Below, piece after piece: positions 45,846-58,281 of a stretch of DNA of 64,000 nt. Source of the stretch: Capra hircus (Eukaryota; Chordata; Mammalia; Artiodactyla; Bovidae); contig NC_030817.1 in assembly GCF_001704415.2 (NCBI RefSeq), positions 36,343,550 through 36,407,549 on the forward strand, read 5' to 3'. The notes below the pieces were generated by a model. The model searched no databases and had not been told where the DNA came from. It saw nothing but the letters and a program-made list of their open reading frames with translations. How positions within the stretch are numbered: position 1 is the first letter of the stretch; each line of letters opens with the position of its first letter. The translations under genes were made by a program, and so were the position numbers.

Positions 45846-46479
45846 TCAGAGCTAGGTTGTGGCAAGTCCAGCATTTTCCCTGCCTTCTTCTAAGTTTTGT
45901 GACAGGAATCAGTTCTCCTTTGATCACTGAGAGTAGAGAAGTGTCATAATCTTGTTGCCCCAGGGAGCTTGACCTCTTGATGACATTTTCAAGGCTGCAG
46001 TGAAATGTCGCTGGAACATCAAGTGTGTCATGCCCTTTTCTCCCCCTTTTTATCTCCTCCCATTGTCATCACAGTGCACACACACACAAAAAAACCTAGA
46101 GAGGTGGATGCCCCAAAAAGAAGGGTCAGGAAGCTCTCTTGGAGATGTAGCAGCCGTGGGCCAGCTCTGGAGGGCCTCCTGGCTGCAGGAGTGGACAATG
46201 AATGTGGACCTGTGATGGAATCAGCCGTGTGCAGGACTCCTCCTGTTGAAAGGCTCCCATGGTGTGATATTTCTTACTGCAATGTGCCTTGGGTCCCATA
46301 TTGGAATTTTCAAGAGAATCCAAGAAAAACAGAAGGGGAAATAAAGTGTTCCTAGTGGGGATTCTCTCTTGAAGAGAAGAATAGATGTGATTCTCTGGTT
46401 TCTAGACAAAATTTTTTGGTATGAGGGTATTTTATGGAAGAGCATCTGTCTCCCAGAGCAAAAAGAATGGAAAAGTGTC

Positions 46480-47110
46480 CTCTAATAAATCTACTGAGCC
46501 CCAGTTAACGTGCAGCCAGACTTCATGAGAATCCTGCGCTGAGGATTTCAGTGCACTTAATTACATAAATACCAAGACATGTAGTCTCCCCCCCAAGACT
46601 GAAAGGTCTCTGGAACAATTAGGAGATTGTGGCCCCCTTGCCCCCTTGTCATGCACATTCATGTCACAGACCTCAGAGGAGGACTTGGGGTGCTTTGATG
46701 CCCAATGTGCTCAATTTGGTTTCAGAGATTTCCAATCCCTTGCACCTAAGCACATGTCCTCAACAAACAAATAGCACCGGGGCAGAATTCTCGAGCACTG
46801 GAGACTTAATTACCTCCACTCAGTGGTCTTCCCGCTGTTGAGAGCATCCCGGCTACTTGGCAGCATTAACATTCCTGGAATTGTATTTGGCCAGCCTTTG
46901 TGAAGGAGTTGAATACTGCCTCATTAGCTCAGGCTCGTGGGGCTTTTGTGTCTCTGACAACAGTTTAATTATGGACATTGTTTACTGGCCAGTATTACAT
47001 TGACAGACTAGAGGGCTAATCTGAAGATTAACACAATAGCTTGTTTTCATTTTATTCCTTCAGCCAGTGCTTGCAAGAGTTACACAAATCTGTTTTTGTA
47101 GCCCTTGTTT
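46480..47110. other. Repeat-free AT/GC-balanced block, candidate regulatory element
   Basis: About 630 bases without any recognised transposon, holding several homeodomain-like cores (cacttaattacataaatacc near 46553, gacttaattacctccactca near 46803, cagtttaattatggacattg near 46961) and a ccagtattacattgacag run near 46990. Conservation cannot be tested here; the regulatory call is inference. Confidence 0.3.
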
Positions 47111-48179
47111 TCCATAATAAGATTGGGGGACATAGTCTGAAGCATTTAAGGGTTTCAACATCTTTCTTCTTGAGTTCAATTTAGCCTGGAAGGATCCAAA
47201 GAAAGAAATGATAGCTTTTGGAAATACTAAGGTTAGACAACTAAAACATCTGAGGGACAGGCTAGTTAAGACAACTGAATTTAGGAAACTTTGTCTTGAG
47301 ACTTCTTAAGTTCCCATAAAAACCTCTTCTCAGAGATCAGTGGTTATTTGAGAGTCTTAGGGGTAAATGTGACAGAAATTTGAAGAACAGAATTAAAAAT
47401 TCCCCTGTATGAATGTCTGCATGCATTTCATTTGTAATAGAAGGTTTGGCATGCTTCTGCTTAGCACTTTGAGAAGTGTGAGCACAAAGCATTGTAAAAA
47501 TATTATTCGTTGAGGAGGGAAAAAAATGGGTCATTCTCAGACTCTGGAACTTGAGGACTGATTCTGAGATATGTGTATGAAAGTGTTTCTGTGATTAGGA
47601 GTTCTGACAAATTAAGGAAATAACCTTGAACATTGAAAGACTTAACTCTCCTTAATCTCTCAAATAATGAAGCAGAGTAACAGTTGGAAAATTCAACTTT
47701 ACAAAATCATATTTGTCTTCAAAACAGAACGTGAGGTTGGAGTATGGAAGATGGTAGTGAGTGTAGCCGGATCTTGGAGCCAGATCTGGGATTGCCCTAT
47801 CACATTAGCTGGATGGCAGGCTTCCGGAGGTGGAGGAAAAAGCCAAGAAGAAGCCAATGGATTTCACCTCATAGGTGCTGGAAGAGCCTGGGCCTCGAGT
47901 CCCCCGGGAATAGGCTTGAGTTTCAAAAAAGCCTTGGAGACAGGGATTCCCAGCTCCACTTACTGAAACAGAAAGAGGTGTGAGAATCCCTCCATTCCTC
48001 ACTACCATTAGTGACCAGGCAGGTTCCACCTTGTGCTGGAGACCCCGAATATTTGCTCGACTGGGCAAAAAGTGAGAAAGCTGGCACCCTGGGAATCACA
48101 CCAGCTGGTTGATGAGGGTTGTTTGCTGTGGTGTGCTTTGTTTCCATGTTTTTCAACAGACTTAGTAACCACCAAATCT

Positions 48180-48296
48180 GCAGGTGCCTTGAGCTTGAAC
48201 TTTCTAACCTCCAGAACTGCAAAAATGAATATATGTGTTTATAAGTTCCCCAGTTTATGGTATTTGGTTATAGCAGCCCAAACAGACTAAGCTAAG
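48180..48296 (+). mobile_element. ERVL-MaLR LTR 3' end
   Basis: 'taacctccagaactgcaaaa', 'tttatggtatttggttatag' and 'cagcccaaacagactaagc' are the MaLR LTR 3' terminus. No internal retroviral sequence was seen nearby. Confidence 0.75.
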
Positions 48297-48396
48297 GCCC
48301 ATGGAAGCCTTTCTGCCTCCTGTTAATAGAGATATTAGAACTGTTCCACTTTCTCAAGTTTCTGGAGTATTTTGAGAGGAGGAAGAGAATATTAGG

Positions 48397-48611
48397 GTGA
48401 TTCCTTGGTGGCTCAGACAGTAAAGAATCTGCCTGCAATGTGAGAGACCTGGGTTTGATCCCTGGGTCAGGAAGATCCCCTGGAGAAGGGAATGGCTACC
48501 CACTCCAGTATTCTTGCCTGGGAAATCCCATGGACAGAGGAGCCTGGTGGGCTACAGTCCATAGGGTTGCAAAGAGTCAGACACGACTGAGTGACTAACA
48601 CTTCATTTCAC
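48397..48611 (+). mobile_element. Bov-tA SINE
   Basis: Head gattccttggtggctcagac, B-box-like gggtttgatccc, complete core, tail gagtgactaacacttcattt. No clear target duplication. Confidence 0.93.
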
Positions 48612-49770
48612 TATAAAGGAAACACCTGTGCAGACATTTTGAGCAATGTTATTATATGTCACCTCTATTCAGCCACTTAAAAGAGCAAAGATGATCATTT
48701 TAACTTCATCTTCTTTTAACTCGCCATCCAGAGTTGATAGGCCATAGGCAGGGACCTAGAGTAAGGAGGGGAAAAGAAAAGGGTGTGAGTGGTCCCCACC
48801 TTTGAATCCATGAGCATTGGCCCCGAAGAACAGCCGCCCAGGCCTTGCCCCACCATCTCCTGAAGCTGTGTTTGTTCCACTTAGAATAATGAGTCTCAGA
48901 ATCCCTTATTTGATTCAGCCAATCCACATGGTGTGATTCATCTTCTAAGAAGAATAAATCAACATTTTCAAGCCTGCTTGGATTTACTGTAAGCAGCCTC
49001 TCTCCACTAAACATGGCCTGCAATGTGATCTGGCCCAGGGCTGGGATGGTGGCTCTGTTTTGGAGACCCATTTGCCTTTAAAATAACATGGCTGGGAGGA
49101 AATGCACCTCGTGGTTGGCCGTGGGCATGTTTTCTTAGGAACTTGCAAGAACTTCTCTCTGAGTCACCTTAGCTGCTCCTCTGAGTCACTTCTGAGACTC
49201 AGCATGAGAAGGAGAAGGACAGAGAAGTGGGTGGTGGAAAGGCCTGGGCAGACTGCAGCTGCCATGACCTGCCTCATGCTGCCCTGTCTGCCTCGACCTG
49301 GGGATGTGGGTGTAGGTCTCCTCCTCTGGCCTCCAGGAAACCCCGGAAGACACTCACTTTTTACCAGGAGACCGTAGACAGACTTCCCACCAGTGCAATC
49401 TTGTTAGATGTGTGAAGGGCATGTGGCCCTGTGGCTTTTCCAAGGCCACCAGGCCTGAGCCTTGGTCTTTGAAGCTGGTCTCAGGTGGAAGGGCCTTTAC
49501 CTGAGCACCCGTGTCCCCTGTCATCAGCACAAGGGGGCTGCCTGCATCCTTGGCTTGTCTGTGAGGTATACATGGATTTGGGACTCCTGGAATCCAAGTG
49601 GAACCCGTGCCCCATCCCTCTTCACTCTTGGTTGGTGAACCGCAAGCCCCCACATGCCTTAACCTTCACTTGACAACTGCTCTGGCATGTTTTAAAGGTA
49701 TCACCTAGCTGGTGAGATTTCTTAATAGAAATGTGCGTTTATAGCTTTGTGGTCCTCTGGGATAAGAATG
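48612..49770. other. Unique sequence, no gene recognised
   Basis: Both strands have open frames of 90-120 codons (for example 48706-49071 minus) but no domain, start context or splice structure that I recognise. Confidence 0.35.
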
Positions 49771-50035
49771 GGTGCATTCTGAGTTTCGTTTCACTACTGA
49801 CTAGTTTGGTGAACTTGGGCAAATTAACTGATCCTTTCTAAAGTTCAGTTTCCCCAACTGCTTAATGGAGATCGTAATTTGGTAACTATGACTTGCTTCA
49901 CTTGTTGATAGTACTACCCTCCTTTCATAGGGCTATTGTGAGGATTAAATGAAACAAGTTTCTGTAAAGTATTAAAACTTGTCGTGGTACCTAAAGCCCA
50001 TTGAGTGTTCAGTAAATACTACTATTGTTATGTCT
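49770..50035 (+). mobile_element. MIR SINE, near full length
   Basis: 'tggtgaacttgggcaaatta', 'aagttcagtttccccaactg', 'gctattgtgaggattaaatg', 'gttcagtaaatactactatt' in sense order. Confidence 0.85.
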
Positions 50036-50039
50036 TCTA

Positions 50040-51880
50040 TGGAAATGGGAGCTAAGAATATGTACTTTTAAGCAGCCTGGGGTGTGAGTTATTGAAAATC
50101 CTCATAGCTGCTGTGGGTGACTGAGCCTTTAAAACAGGACCTGGCTTCAAGTCCTCCTGGCAGGTCTGTTACACTGACCTCATGCTGGTCTGAGCGGGAA
50201 GTTTAGTTGCTGGCAAAGGGAAGAGCTTGTCTCCTAGAGGCACATGGGTATCCCTGAAGGGAGATTCCAAATTCACCAGCCAGCCTTCAGCCAGCTTGCT
50301 AGACCCAGGCTGCAGCAGTATTTTGACTTCTTAAACTATTTGGATCACTGCTACCTTCTGAATCCTTGGACAAATTAAAAGCAGTGAATACAAGGAACTT
50401 TTTGGCCTATGTTCCCAAGCTGAGCCAAATTCAGAGTTGAAGGTTAGACACGAAATAGCAAACAGAAGGAAGGCAGACAGGCAGTCACACCTGGCTGCTG
50501 GGAATGAACAAAACAGATGCCCGGAAAGTCAGGAAGAATTCGTACATGAATATAGAATTGTATGGATTTACCATTTTGACTCCAGCAGCTCCTAGAAGAC
50601 CTTCAAAGTGAGGGAGTGCCCCCTTAGGAGTGCTGGAGCAGCTGGGCACCTGCGTGGGAAGCCACGCTTGGCCATTCCCGGGAGGACTCTGATTTATGGA
50701 GAGAAGGGTTCTAAGTTCAGCAGCATTTCTGTGGCTGGGATCAAAAGGGCTTTCTCACTGACCACAGATCACATCCCAGGAATCCTCCCTAGACAGAACA
50801 TTCCTAAGAATGAATGTGGCCTTGGCCACAGCCCATGGTGTGAAGTGAGTCTTGGAGGGTATATTTCTGGGAAGATGGTGTTTTCAATTCCCTAAAACAA
50901 AAGTTTTATGTACCCCCAAACAAGAGCCCTGAAGATATGGGAAAACTTATAATCTTAATTTTTGACCTAAAGGCAACCAGATCGGTGGAAAGTGAGTGAA
51001 ACTGAATTTTTATCATGACAAATTATGTCACTATTTGGGGATGAGTTTATTCATCTGTGAAATGGGAATGTTGGATTAGAATCAGAGGGACTGTTCTTAG
51101 GCAGTTTGTTCCAGTTCTCACCACTCCCTATTGCCTCATATGTGACTTGCTGTTCTCATTTATAGTACCTCCCCGACCTCATTAGGAATTTGAATTTACA
51201 ATCTTGGGACTAGAAAGTCTTTAAACCCCACCTCAGCTCCCTAGCTATAAAATTCTTGAAAATCAAAGTTGTACATAGATTTTAGAATATTGGATTCTAT
51301 AGACAGGATGCCCATGTGTCTTCTGGATGAAGGTGTTTGGAGCAGTAGGAGTAGGAGGAGACAATGGACACAGTTGGAGCTGGACATGGGGTGCCTGTTG
51401 ATGGACAGAATTGCCTGTCTGGCAATTTCAAAGCAGAGAGGAACATTGGTGCTAAGTGGGAAAACGTGTATGCAGGGTTGACACACCCAGGATATTTCAC
51501 TGTTTGCTTTTACAGAATATTTTCAGGAGTTGGCTTGCTTATTTGTTCCAGGGCAACCTGTCCCTGAAAGGGTCAGCAAAGTTGTGCTTTCCCCTCTGAC
51601 AGGGTGTGTAAGCCTGGCAGAGAGAAGAAAGGGGTGAGGAATGCTGCTCGTCTTTCTGCCAGCCGGCACCATTTATGTGATTCTCAGTGGCCTATGTCTA
51701 TAATGAGAAATACGAAACAGTGCTCCATATAATTGGAGATCCAAATTCCCCTTTGGAAGTTGGAAGATTGTAACCAAAATGAGCTAGGGTATGGCAGAGA
51801 GGCCGCACAGCTCCCCCTTTGTTTTTATCCCATTCTTGACAAAGTCATAGCCAAGAAGTTTGTTGGATGAAGAAATAATT
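50040..51880. other. Unique sequence, no gene recognised
   Basis: Only a faint MIR-like patch (tcatctgtgaaatgggaatg near 51052) was recognised. Confidence 0.35.
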
Positions 51881-51884
51881 GTAT

Positions 51885-52076
51885 TAAAGCGTCTGTCTAC
51901 AATGCGGGAGACCTGGGTTCAATCCCTGGGTTGGGAAGATCCCTTGGAGAAGGAAATGGCAATCCACTCCAGTACTCTTGCCTGGAAAATCCCATGGACA
52001 GAGGAGCCTGGTAGGCTATAGTCCATGGGGTCGCAGAGTCGGACACGACTGAGCGACTTCACTTCACTTCACTTCA
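51885..52076 (+). mobile_element. Bov-tA SINE, head truncated, (acttc)n tail
   Basis: Begins inside the tRNA-like head at taaagcgtctgtctacaatg, with B-box ggttcaatccc, a full core, and a tail ending cacttcacttcacttcag. Confidence 0.92.
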
Positions 52077-52931
52077 GAGATAGCACCAGCCATACTGAGA
52101 GAACTGCCAACACAGAGGCTAATATTTATGTCCATTTCGTGGGTTCTGTATCTGGCACAATAGCTTGAAACTGCATTTAGATTAAGGGTCCTATGCAGAA
52201 GAGCAAAGCTGATGCTTTGTTTAATTAGAGATTTCTTTCCTGTCCTTCTTGTTACGCTGAGCATTTGATAGTTATGTGGTGCTGATAATTTGGTTTTCTC
52301 TCCAAGGATGGGGCCAAGAGGAGAGATCTGGGGGCGAGGATTGGGTGGGTGGGGAAGAGTATTGTAGTGTAATGAGAATATGATATGATATATGGCTCCT
52401 ACCTCACAATATTGCATCCAAAACCCAAGAAAAATAATATTCAAAATACCAACCCACCAACTGAGGGATAGGGATTCTGTCATAGTCTAGGAACACTGGA
52501 AAAAAGAATAAGTGTGTCTCTACACTTAACCTTTAATTATTTGTATTTGTACATTTGTCTTACAGCCTTCTTTCTGCAAAGAGAACTCATTGAATCAAGG
52601 AAGGTGGGCTCTCCATTTGGAAAGTGGGCTCTGATAAATACCAAAACAAAGCTACAAGGTCCCTTAGAGACTCTAGCAAGCCAGTGTATTAGAAAAGACT
52701 GTTTCACAGTAGGCAGCCCACAATACAGCTAAGTGTCTATACTATTCCTGGTGCTTAGAGAAATTACATAAGGAGGGAAATTTTCCTTTTCTAGTGAAAA
52801 GTTCAAAAAAATTAAATGGTTATATGAACTTACACGGATTTAGATAAATTACTCACTTGTCTACTTCTGTGTATAGCTTATTAATGTAGTTTTACATATG
52901 TATTCAAAATAACATATCATATAAAAGGTTT

Positions 52932-53221
52932 TCGGAGAAGGCGATGGCACCCCACTCCAGTACTCTTGCCTGGAAAATCCCAGGGACGGGGGAGCCTGGT
53001 AGGCTGCAGTCCATGGGGTCGCAAAGAGTCGGACACGACTGAGCGACTTCACTTTCACTTTTCACTTTCATGCACTGGAGAAGGAAATGGCAACCCTCTC
53101 CAGTGCTGTTGCCTGGAGAATCCTAGGGATGGGGGAGCCTGTTGGGCTACCATCTATGGGGTTGCACAGAGTCGGACACGACTGAAGCGACTTAGCAGCA
53201 GCAGTAGCAGCAGCAGCAGGG
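52932..53221 (+). mobile_element. BOV-A2 SINE, two monomers
   Basis: Monomer 1 from cggagaaggcgatggcaccc to gactgagcgacttcac, linker tttcacttttcactttcatg, monomer 2 from tggagaaggaaatggcaacc to an interrupted (agc)n tail at 53196-53220. Confidence 0.95.
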
Positions 53222-53370
53222 AGGTGTTTTGTTTTTCATTCGTTTTTACTGGTATATCTGTGATCACCACAAGGTAACCTTTACTCTGTGACTTTTAAAA
53301 GTATCTTTTTTCAAAGTTCCTTTTCAATGACATATATTTGCAATTAATCTGGGCTAAATTTCTTTGTCTT

Positions 53371-53514
53371 TTTAATTTTTATTTATATTTATTAAAAAAA
53401 ATTTTGCCCAGGCCTTGTGGCATGTGGGATCTTAGTTCACTGACCTGGGATTGAACCCATGTCCCTTGCACTGGAAGTGCCAGAGTCTTAACTGCTGGCC
53501 ACCAGGCAAGTCCC
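53371..53514 (-). mobile_element. CHR-type SINE, minus strand
   Basis: 10-bp target duplication tctttgtctt (53361-53370 and 53515-53524). Contains 'gtggcatgtgggatcttagt' and a reversed tRNA-like head ending accaggcaagtccc. The insertion sits immediately beside the antisense L1M that follows. Confidence 0.88.
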
Positions 53515-53524
53515 TCTTTGTCTT

Positions 53525-54020
53525 CTTTTATAAAAAACAGGTTTATCGGTTGACCTCCATAAATATCCCAGATTAGTTCTGATTGTATTCCATTAATCTG
53601 TTTAATTTTTTGATTAAATACAGTGATTTAGAGCATGCTCTATAATGTAAATATCCCCTCCTCCTACACACGCATGGCCTCCCCCATTAGCAACATCCCT
53701 ACCAGTGTGGTGCATTTGTTACAATTGATGAGTCTCTATCAACATGTCATAATCACCCAGACTCTGTAGTTTTACGATATGGCTCATTCTTGGTGTTGCA
53801 CATTCTATGAGTTTGACAAATGTATAATAACGTCTATCATTATGGTATCATAAAATATTTTTTCGCTGCTCTAAAAATCCTCTATGCTCTACCAGTTCAT
53901 TTCTCCCTATCAATTCCTGGCAACCACTGATTGTTTTATTGTCTTCTTAATTTTGCCTTTTTCTAGAATGTCACATAGTTGGAATCGTATAGTACATAGA
54001 CTTTTCAGATCTGTATGCTC
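53525..54020 (-). mobile_element. L1M-class LINE-1, antisense
   Basis: 'gtgttgcacattctatgagt', 'ttgacaaatgtataataacg', 'tcctggcaaccactgattgt' and 'tagaatgtcacatagttgga' are the antisense text of old mammalian L1. Confidence 0.75.
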
Positions 54021-54859
54021 CTCTGGGGCATTTGAGATGCCAAGGGTAATATGTCCATGAGGTCTATGGAGCCACCCAAGAGACACCTGGACTCTGTCCT
54101 GATAAGGCCCCATTACTTATGAGAAGGCAGGGGCAAAGGTGATAAGTGAGGGAGAGCCCCCAGTGTTCTGTGGGGTGATGTTGCTCAAATTATCTATTAC
54201 TTCTTGAACCACTCCCCACTCCCCACTCCCCAATCCTAGTCTCAAGAAAATTGGTACCAAATTCCTGGAGAAAGGGAATTTTGGAAACATTATCGAAGTG
54301 CATAGCAGCACTTTTTTTGTGTGTGACTTGAAGAACAATTTTAAACCTTGTGGGAGGTGAGCCCTTTCCCTAGCATGGCACAGCCACCAGCCACTGCAGA
54401 AGAAGGACTTGAGCTCCACCACCTTGGGTTGACTTCATCAGGCAGGGAGTAGTAGGCGCACACCTTCAGCCTGGAAGGATTAATATCCCCAGGCAGCCCT
54501 GTGGAGAGCACAGGGTGACAAAAAGGAGGCTGGATTCCAGGAGACAGCCAAGTCTAAAGTAGTAGACAAGGAGTCCTGCTGAGACATCAAGAAGATCCTT
54601 ATACCAGTGCTATATATGTTTCTTCAGATAACCCTGAAACAGGCGTATCTATGGCAGAAGTCTCCAAATCTATGGCCAAGAAACCTTGCTAAACTTTGAA
54701 AGAAGTGCCAGTTACTGAACAGCACCCTGTGGAGAGTCAGAATCAGTAGAGATGTCCTGAATCGATTTTTAACAAGCTCCTCAAGTGATTTTAACAGGCA
54801 TCTGGATTGAGGGACCGCTAATGTGGGGAAGCACAGGTTTTATTTTGAAAGTATTTCTT

Positions 54860-55185
54860 TTTAGAAAAAAAATTATTTTCGGCTGTGCTGGGCCTTCGCT
54901 GCTGTGTTTGGCCTTTCTCTAGCTGCGGGGAGCAGGGGCCACTCACTGCTGTGCATGGACTTCTCATTTTCTCGCTGTGGTGGCTTCGCTTGTTGCAGAG
55001 CGCAGGCTCTGGGGCGCAGGGGCTTCAGTAGTTGCAGCACCTGGGCTCCAGAGCTTGGGCTCAGTAGTTGTGGTGCATGAGCCTCATTGCTCCTTGGCAT
55101 GTGAATCTTCCTGGACTAGGTATCAAATCCATGTCCCCTGCCTTGGCAAGTGGATTCTTAACCACTGGACCACCAGGGAAGCCCC
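54860..55185 (-). mobile_element. Long CHR-family SINE, minus strand
   Basis: Target duplication tgaaagtatttctt (54846-54859) / tgaaaatatttctt (55186-55199), 13 of 14. Internal variants of 'gggcttcagtagttgcagca' recur at 55020-55080, the long GC-rich form of the artiodactyl CHR SINE. The tRNA-like head ends ccaccagggaagccc. Confidence 0.9.
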
Positions 55186-55328
55186 TGAAAATATTTCTTG
55201 AATTTAATACTCTGTTGTGAGACAAACTTCAAGAAATGAGAATACACTCTCCTAAACTCATAACACTGCTTATTGAATGCAGAAGTCATCTTAAAAACAA
55301 TTATACAATTTCACTGGCTAGTGAGTGG

Positions 55329-55555
55329 TTTGGGCTTCCCAGGTAGCACTGGTGGTAAAGAACCTGTCTGCCAATGCAGGAGACACAGGAGACAGAGTTT
55401 CAATCCCTGGGTTGGGAAGATCCCCTGGAGGAGGGCACAGCAACCCACTCTGGTATTCTTGCCTGGAGAATCCCAGGGCAGGGGAGCCTGGTAGGCTACA
55501 GTCCATAGGGTCACAAAGAGTCAGACATGACTGAAGCGACTTCACACGCATGCAC
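55329..55555 (+). mobile_element. Bov-tA SINE
   Basis: 9-bp target duplication agtgagtgg (55320-55328 and 55556-55564). The head carries the gacacaggagacagagtttc extension also seen in the copy at 35036. Confidence 0.93.
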
Positions 55556-56407
55556 AGTGAGTGGCCGAAAGTCTCTTTTCTTTTTTCACTCATTTGTCTG
55601 CAGACCTGATCTCCCTTGTTTTCTTCCACTCCCATCCCTTTCCTCATTTGTCCTTGTTTGAGGACTTTTCCCCACATGAGACCACCCAAGCCGGGATCCT
55701 GCACTGATGTGTGCAGAATCTCTGCATGTTTGAATCCTTTCTGCCATATCCTCAGAAATAAAACAATTTCCAATTCATGATTTTTATTTTTTACTTGTGC
55801 TTGGATTATCTATCCTTTGATACTTAACATATAATCTTACTCCTCACTTCTGAGTCATTGAGCTAGAAATTCGCCAGGGGGCATTTTTCTATTTTGAATG
55901 ATAACATTCATGACACCAGAGAGCTGAGCTCTATCCTCAGAGGTCAATTTCATGCCCGTCTTTACCAGGCAAATCCATCTCAAAGTAGATTCTCGATAAG
56001 CAGGAACACACCTAGTTTCTTTTTAGATGTTGTCACTTGCTATAGGCAGGTTGTATTTGTTCTGTGTCATTTTGCAGAAGTTTGGGGTAAGGTGCTCGTG
56101 CCTCAGTTTCTCCATAAACAGAGGCAATAGTGTACACAATGTAAACTTTTTGCGAAGATTTTTGTTAATGCAAGTGTGGCCGGTTCAAGTGTAACTAACC
56201 CCGAATGTGTTCATCATTTTAAAATGAAAATCTGCAAAGAACAATTTGATAGGAACTGCATTTTCAATGAGCGGCTTGAGGTCACAGTTCATAAAATAGT
56301 CCTGTACCACTTGGGTCATTTTCTGCAGACTTTGTAAACTGAAGGGATGGAATGCTCTCTGCTGTGTAAATTCTGCATCTGCTATTTCTTACAACTGCTT
56401 TCCCTAG

Positions 56408-56593
56408 GGCATAAGTGACCGAAGCAACAGAGTTAGTAGAGAAAACAGGTGTGCCTGTTCAAAGGAGGAAAGTAAGTGTATTTATGAAAATGATCTCCGC
56501 AGCACCCCAGCCCCCCTCCAGGAGAGATTCACAATCCAGGTGTCCCCGTGGGCAGAGCTGGCTCCTTGCATGGATTTTCCAACTTGTAGCTTG
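56408..56593 (+). other. Candidate exon, weak
   Basis: A pyrimidine-rich acceptor (ttacaactgctttccctag, ending 56407) is followed by 186 bases that are open in frame 1, exactly 62 codons, up to a perfect donor core gtaagt at 56594. An internal donor gtaagt at 56472 gives an alternative 64-base exon. The peptide is cysteine-containing (segment NRCACSKEESKC) and unlike anything I know. Frame 2 is also nearly open, so the lack of stops may be compositional. It lies in a repeat-free block (55900-56810). Confidence 0.15.
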
Positions 56594-56823
56594 GTAAGTT
56601 CAGGATGGAAGATTGACCCCTGCTTGCTTGTTCTCTGTGGTCCTGCAGAGTTCCCTTAGTTTTAGCTCATTGAGATTTTTCTGGAGTAAAATAACGGCTT
56701 GCCTGGGTACATGCTTTCAAAACTTGAATCCTAGAACTTCTCATTGGTAAGTAAGGCAGATTGGGAAAATTGTGTTTTCATTTCATTTAGAAGCTATTTA
56801 AGATCCTAGGGCTATAGAGGATG

Positions 56824-56825
<2 letters not shown>

Positions 56826-56870
<45 letters not shown>

Positions 56871-57091
56871 CATGAGTGTGTGCGTGCATGCTCAGTTGTG
56901 TCCGACTCTGTGACCCCATGGATAGTAGCCTGCCAGGCTCCTCTGTCCATAGGATTTCCCAGGCAAGAATACTGGAGTGGGTTGCCATTTCCTTCTCCAG
57001 GGGATCTCCCCCACCCAGGGATCGAAACTGTATCTCTTCGGTTTCCTGCATTGGCAGGCAATTCTTTACCACTGAGCCACCTGGGAAGCCC
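56826..57091 (-). mobile_element. Bov-tA SINE with expanded (GT)n tail, minus strand
   Basis: A perfect 11-bp target duplication atagaggatgg (56815-56825 and 57092-57102) encloses both the SINE and the microsatellite, so the repeat is the SINE's own 3' tail. Core and head complete to gggaagccc. Confidence 0.95.
56827..56868. repeat. (GT)21 microsatellite
   Basis: Forty-two bases of uninterrupted GT, followed by the degenerate atgcatgagtgtgtgcgtgc. Confidence 0.98.
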
Positions 57092-57286
57092 ATAGAGGAT
57101 GGCAAATCAGAGCAAAAGTATAAAAGATCTAACTGTTTAATAATCAAGGAGCATAACACACCCTCACAGGGATGCCCAGGAGATGGCGGAAGGTCACATG
57201 ACCTTGGTAAGTACAACAGGGCCTGGGTTCTGTTTAGTTTTAACATTTGCAGGATGGAAACTGAATTTTGTTAGCATCTAGGAACT

Positions 57287-57567
57287 GTTCGGAGAAGGCA
57301 ATGGCACCCCACGCTAGTACTCTTGCCTGGAAAATCCCATGGATGGAGGAACCTGGTGGGCTACAGTCCATGGGGTCACTAAGAGTCGGACACAACTGAG
57401 TGACTTCACTTTCACTGTTCACTTTCATGCACTGGAGAAGGAAATGGCAACCCACTCCAGTGTTCTTGCCTGGAGAATCCCAGGGACAGAGGAGCCTGGT
57501 GGGCTGCCGTCTATGGGGTCGCACAGAGTCAGACACGACTGAAGTGACATAGCAGCAGTAGCAGCAG
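57287..57567 (+). mobile_element. BOV-A2 SINE, two monomers
   Basis: 8-bp target duplication taggaact (57279-57286 and 57568-57575). Two monomers joined by tttcactgttcactttcatg; interrupted (agc)n tail. Confidence 0.94.
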
Positions 57568-58281
57568 TAGGAACTCTTAGAGACTATCTCATTCTCACAA
57601 AACTTGGAAGAGATTGCACAAACCAAAGTAATGATGGTTTGACTTACACTGAGAAATTGCCTGTCAAATTGACTGGATACTCTTATTGGCTGAAATATTT
57701 ATATTAATCTATAAGAAATATAGCTACCAATTGTACCGGGCATTTATACCAGCTTGCCTAGCACTTTTCTCTGTAGGATGGCTATATAGGAAATTAAAAT
57801 ATAGTCAGAAGATTGTATGTTGAACATGGAGAGTGACCTTGTCAATATTCATATAGAGTGCATCAAGTCATATAACCTGATGTGTACCACCTATAGGTAT
57901 CAGATATGCCAGGCAAACTGGATGTGTGGCCCAGAGGATCAGAATCTTTTCTTCCCGGAGTGGTGCTAGAAGATTCCTGCCACATTTGAATTAACTCATT
58001 TTTTTCTGTATTCTGATGACAAACACCTTTCCTCACCCAGTGTTTCTCAAACGTGTCTGTGATTCACTGGTCCTACCAGATTCTTTGAGAAAAAAAGGAC
58101 TCTGACAAATTCAACACTGCCTATCATATCCTCATTTATGGGTTCATTATGCTCATTAACACATTAAAAGTTCTGAGCAAACCTGTTTAACTTTGTTCAC
58201 CCCCACGTTTTCCAAACTTACTTGACCCAGAACTCATTCTTTGAAAAATATCTGCTAGCACCCTAAGGAACCAGGTGTTCC

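Noticed and set aside
46005..46355. 116-codon frame in unique sequence
   Set aside because: No domain, no start context, and other frames are also open over the same interval; treated as chance.
54740..54830. Possible MER5/MER20-type fragment
   Set aside because: Text such as aacaagctcctcaagtgatt is suggestive, but the fragment is too short and diverged to support a feature.
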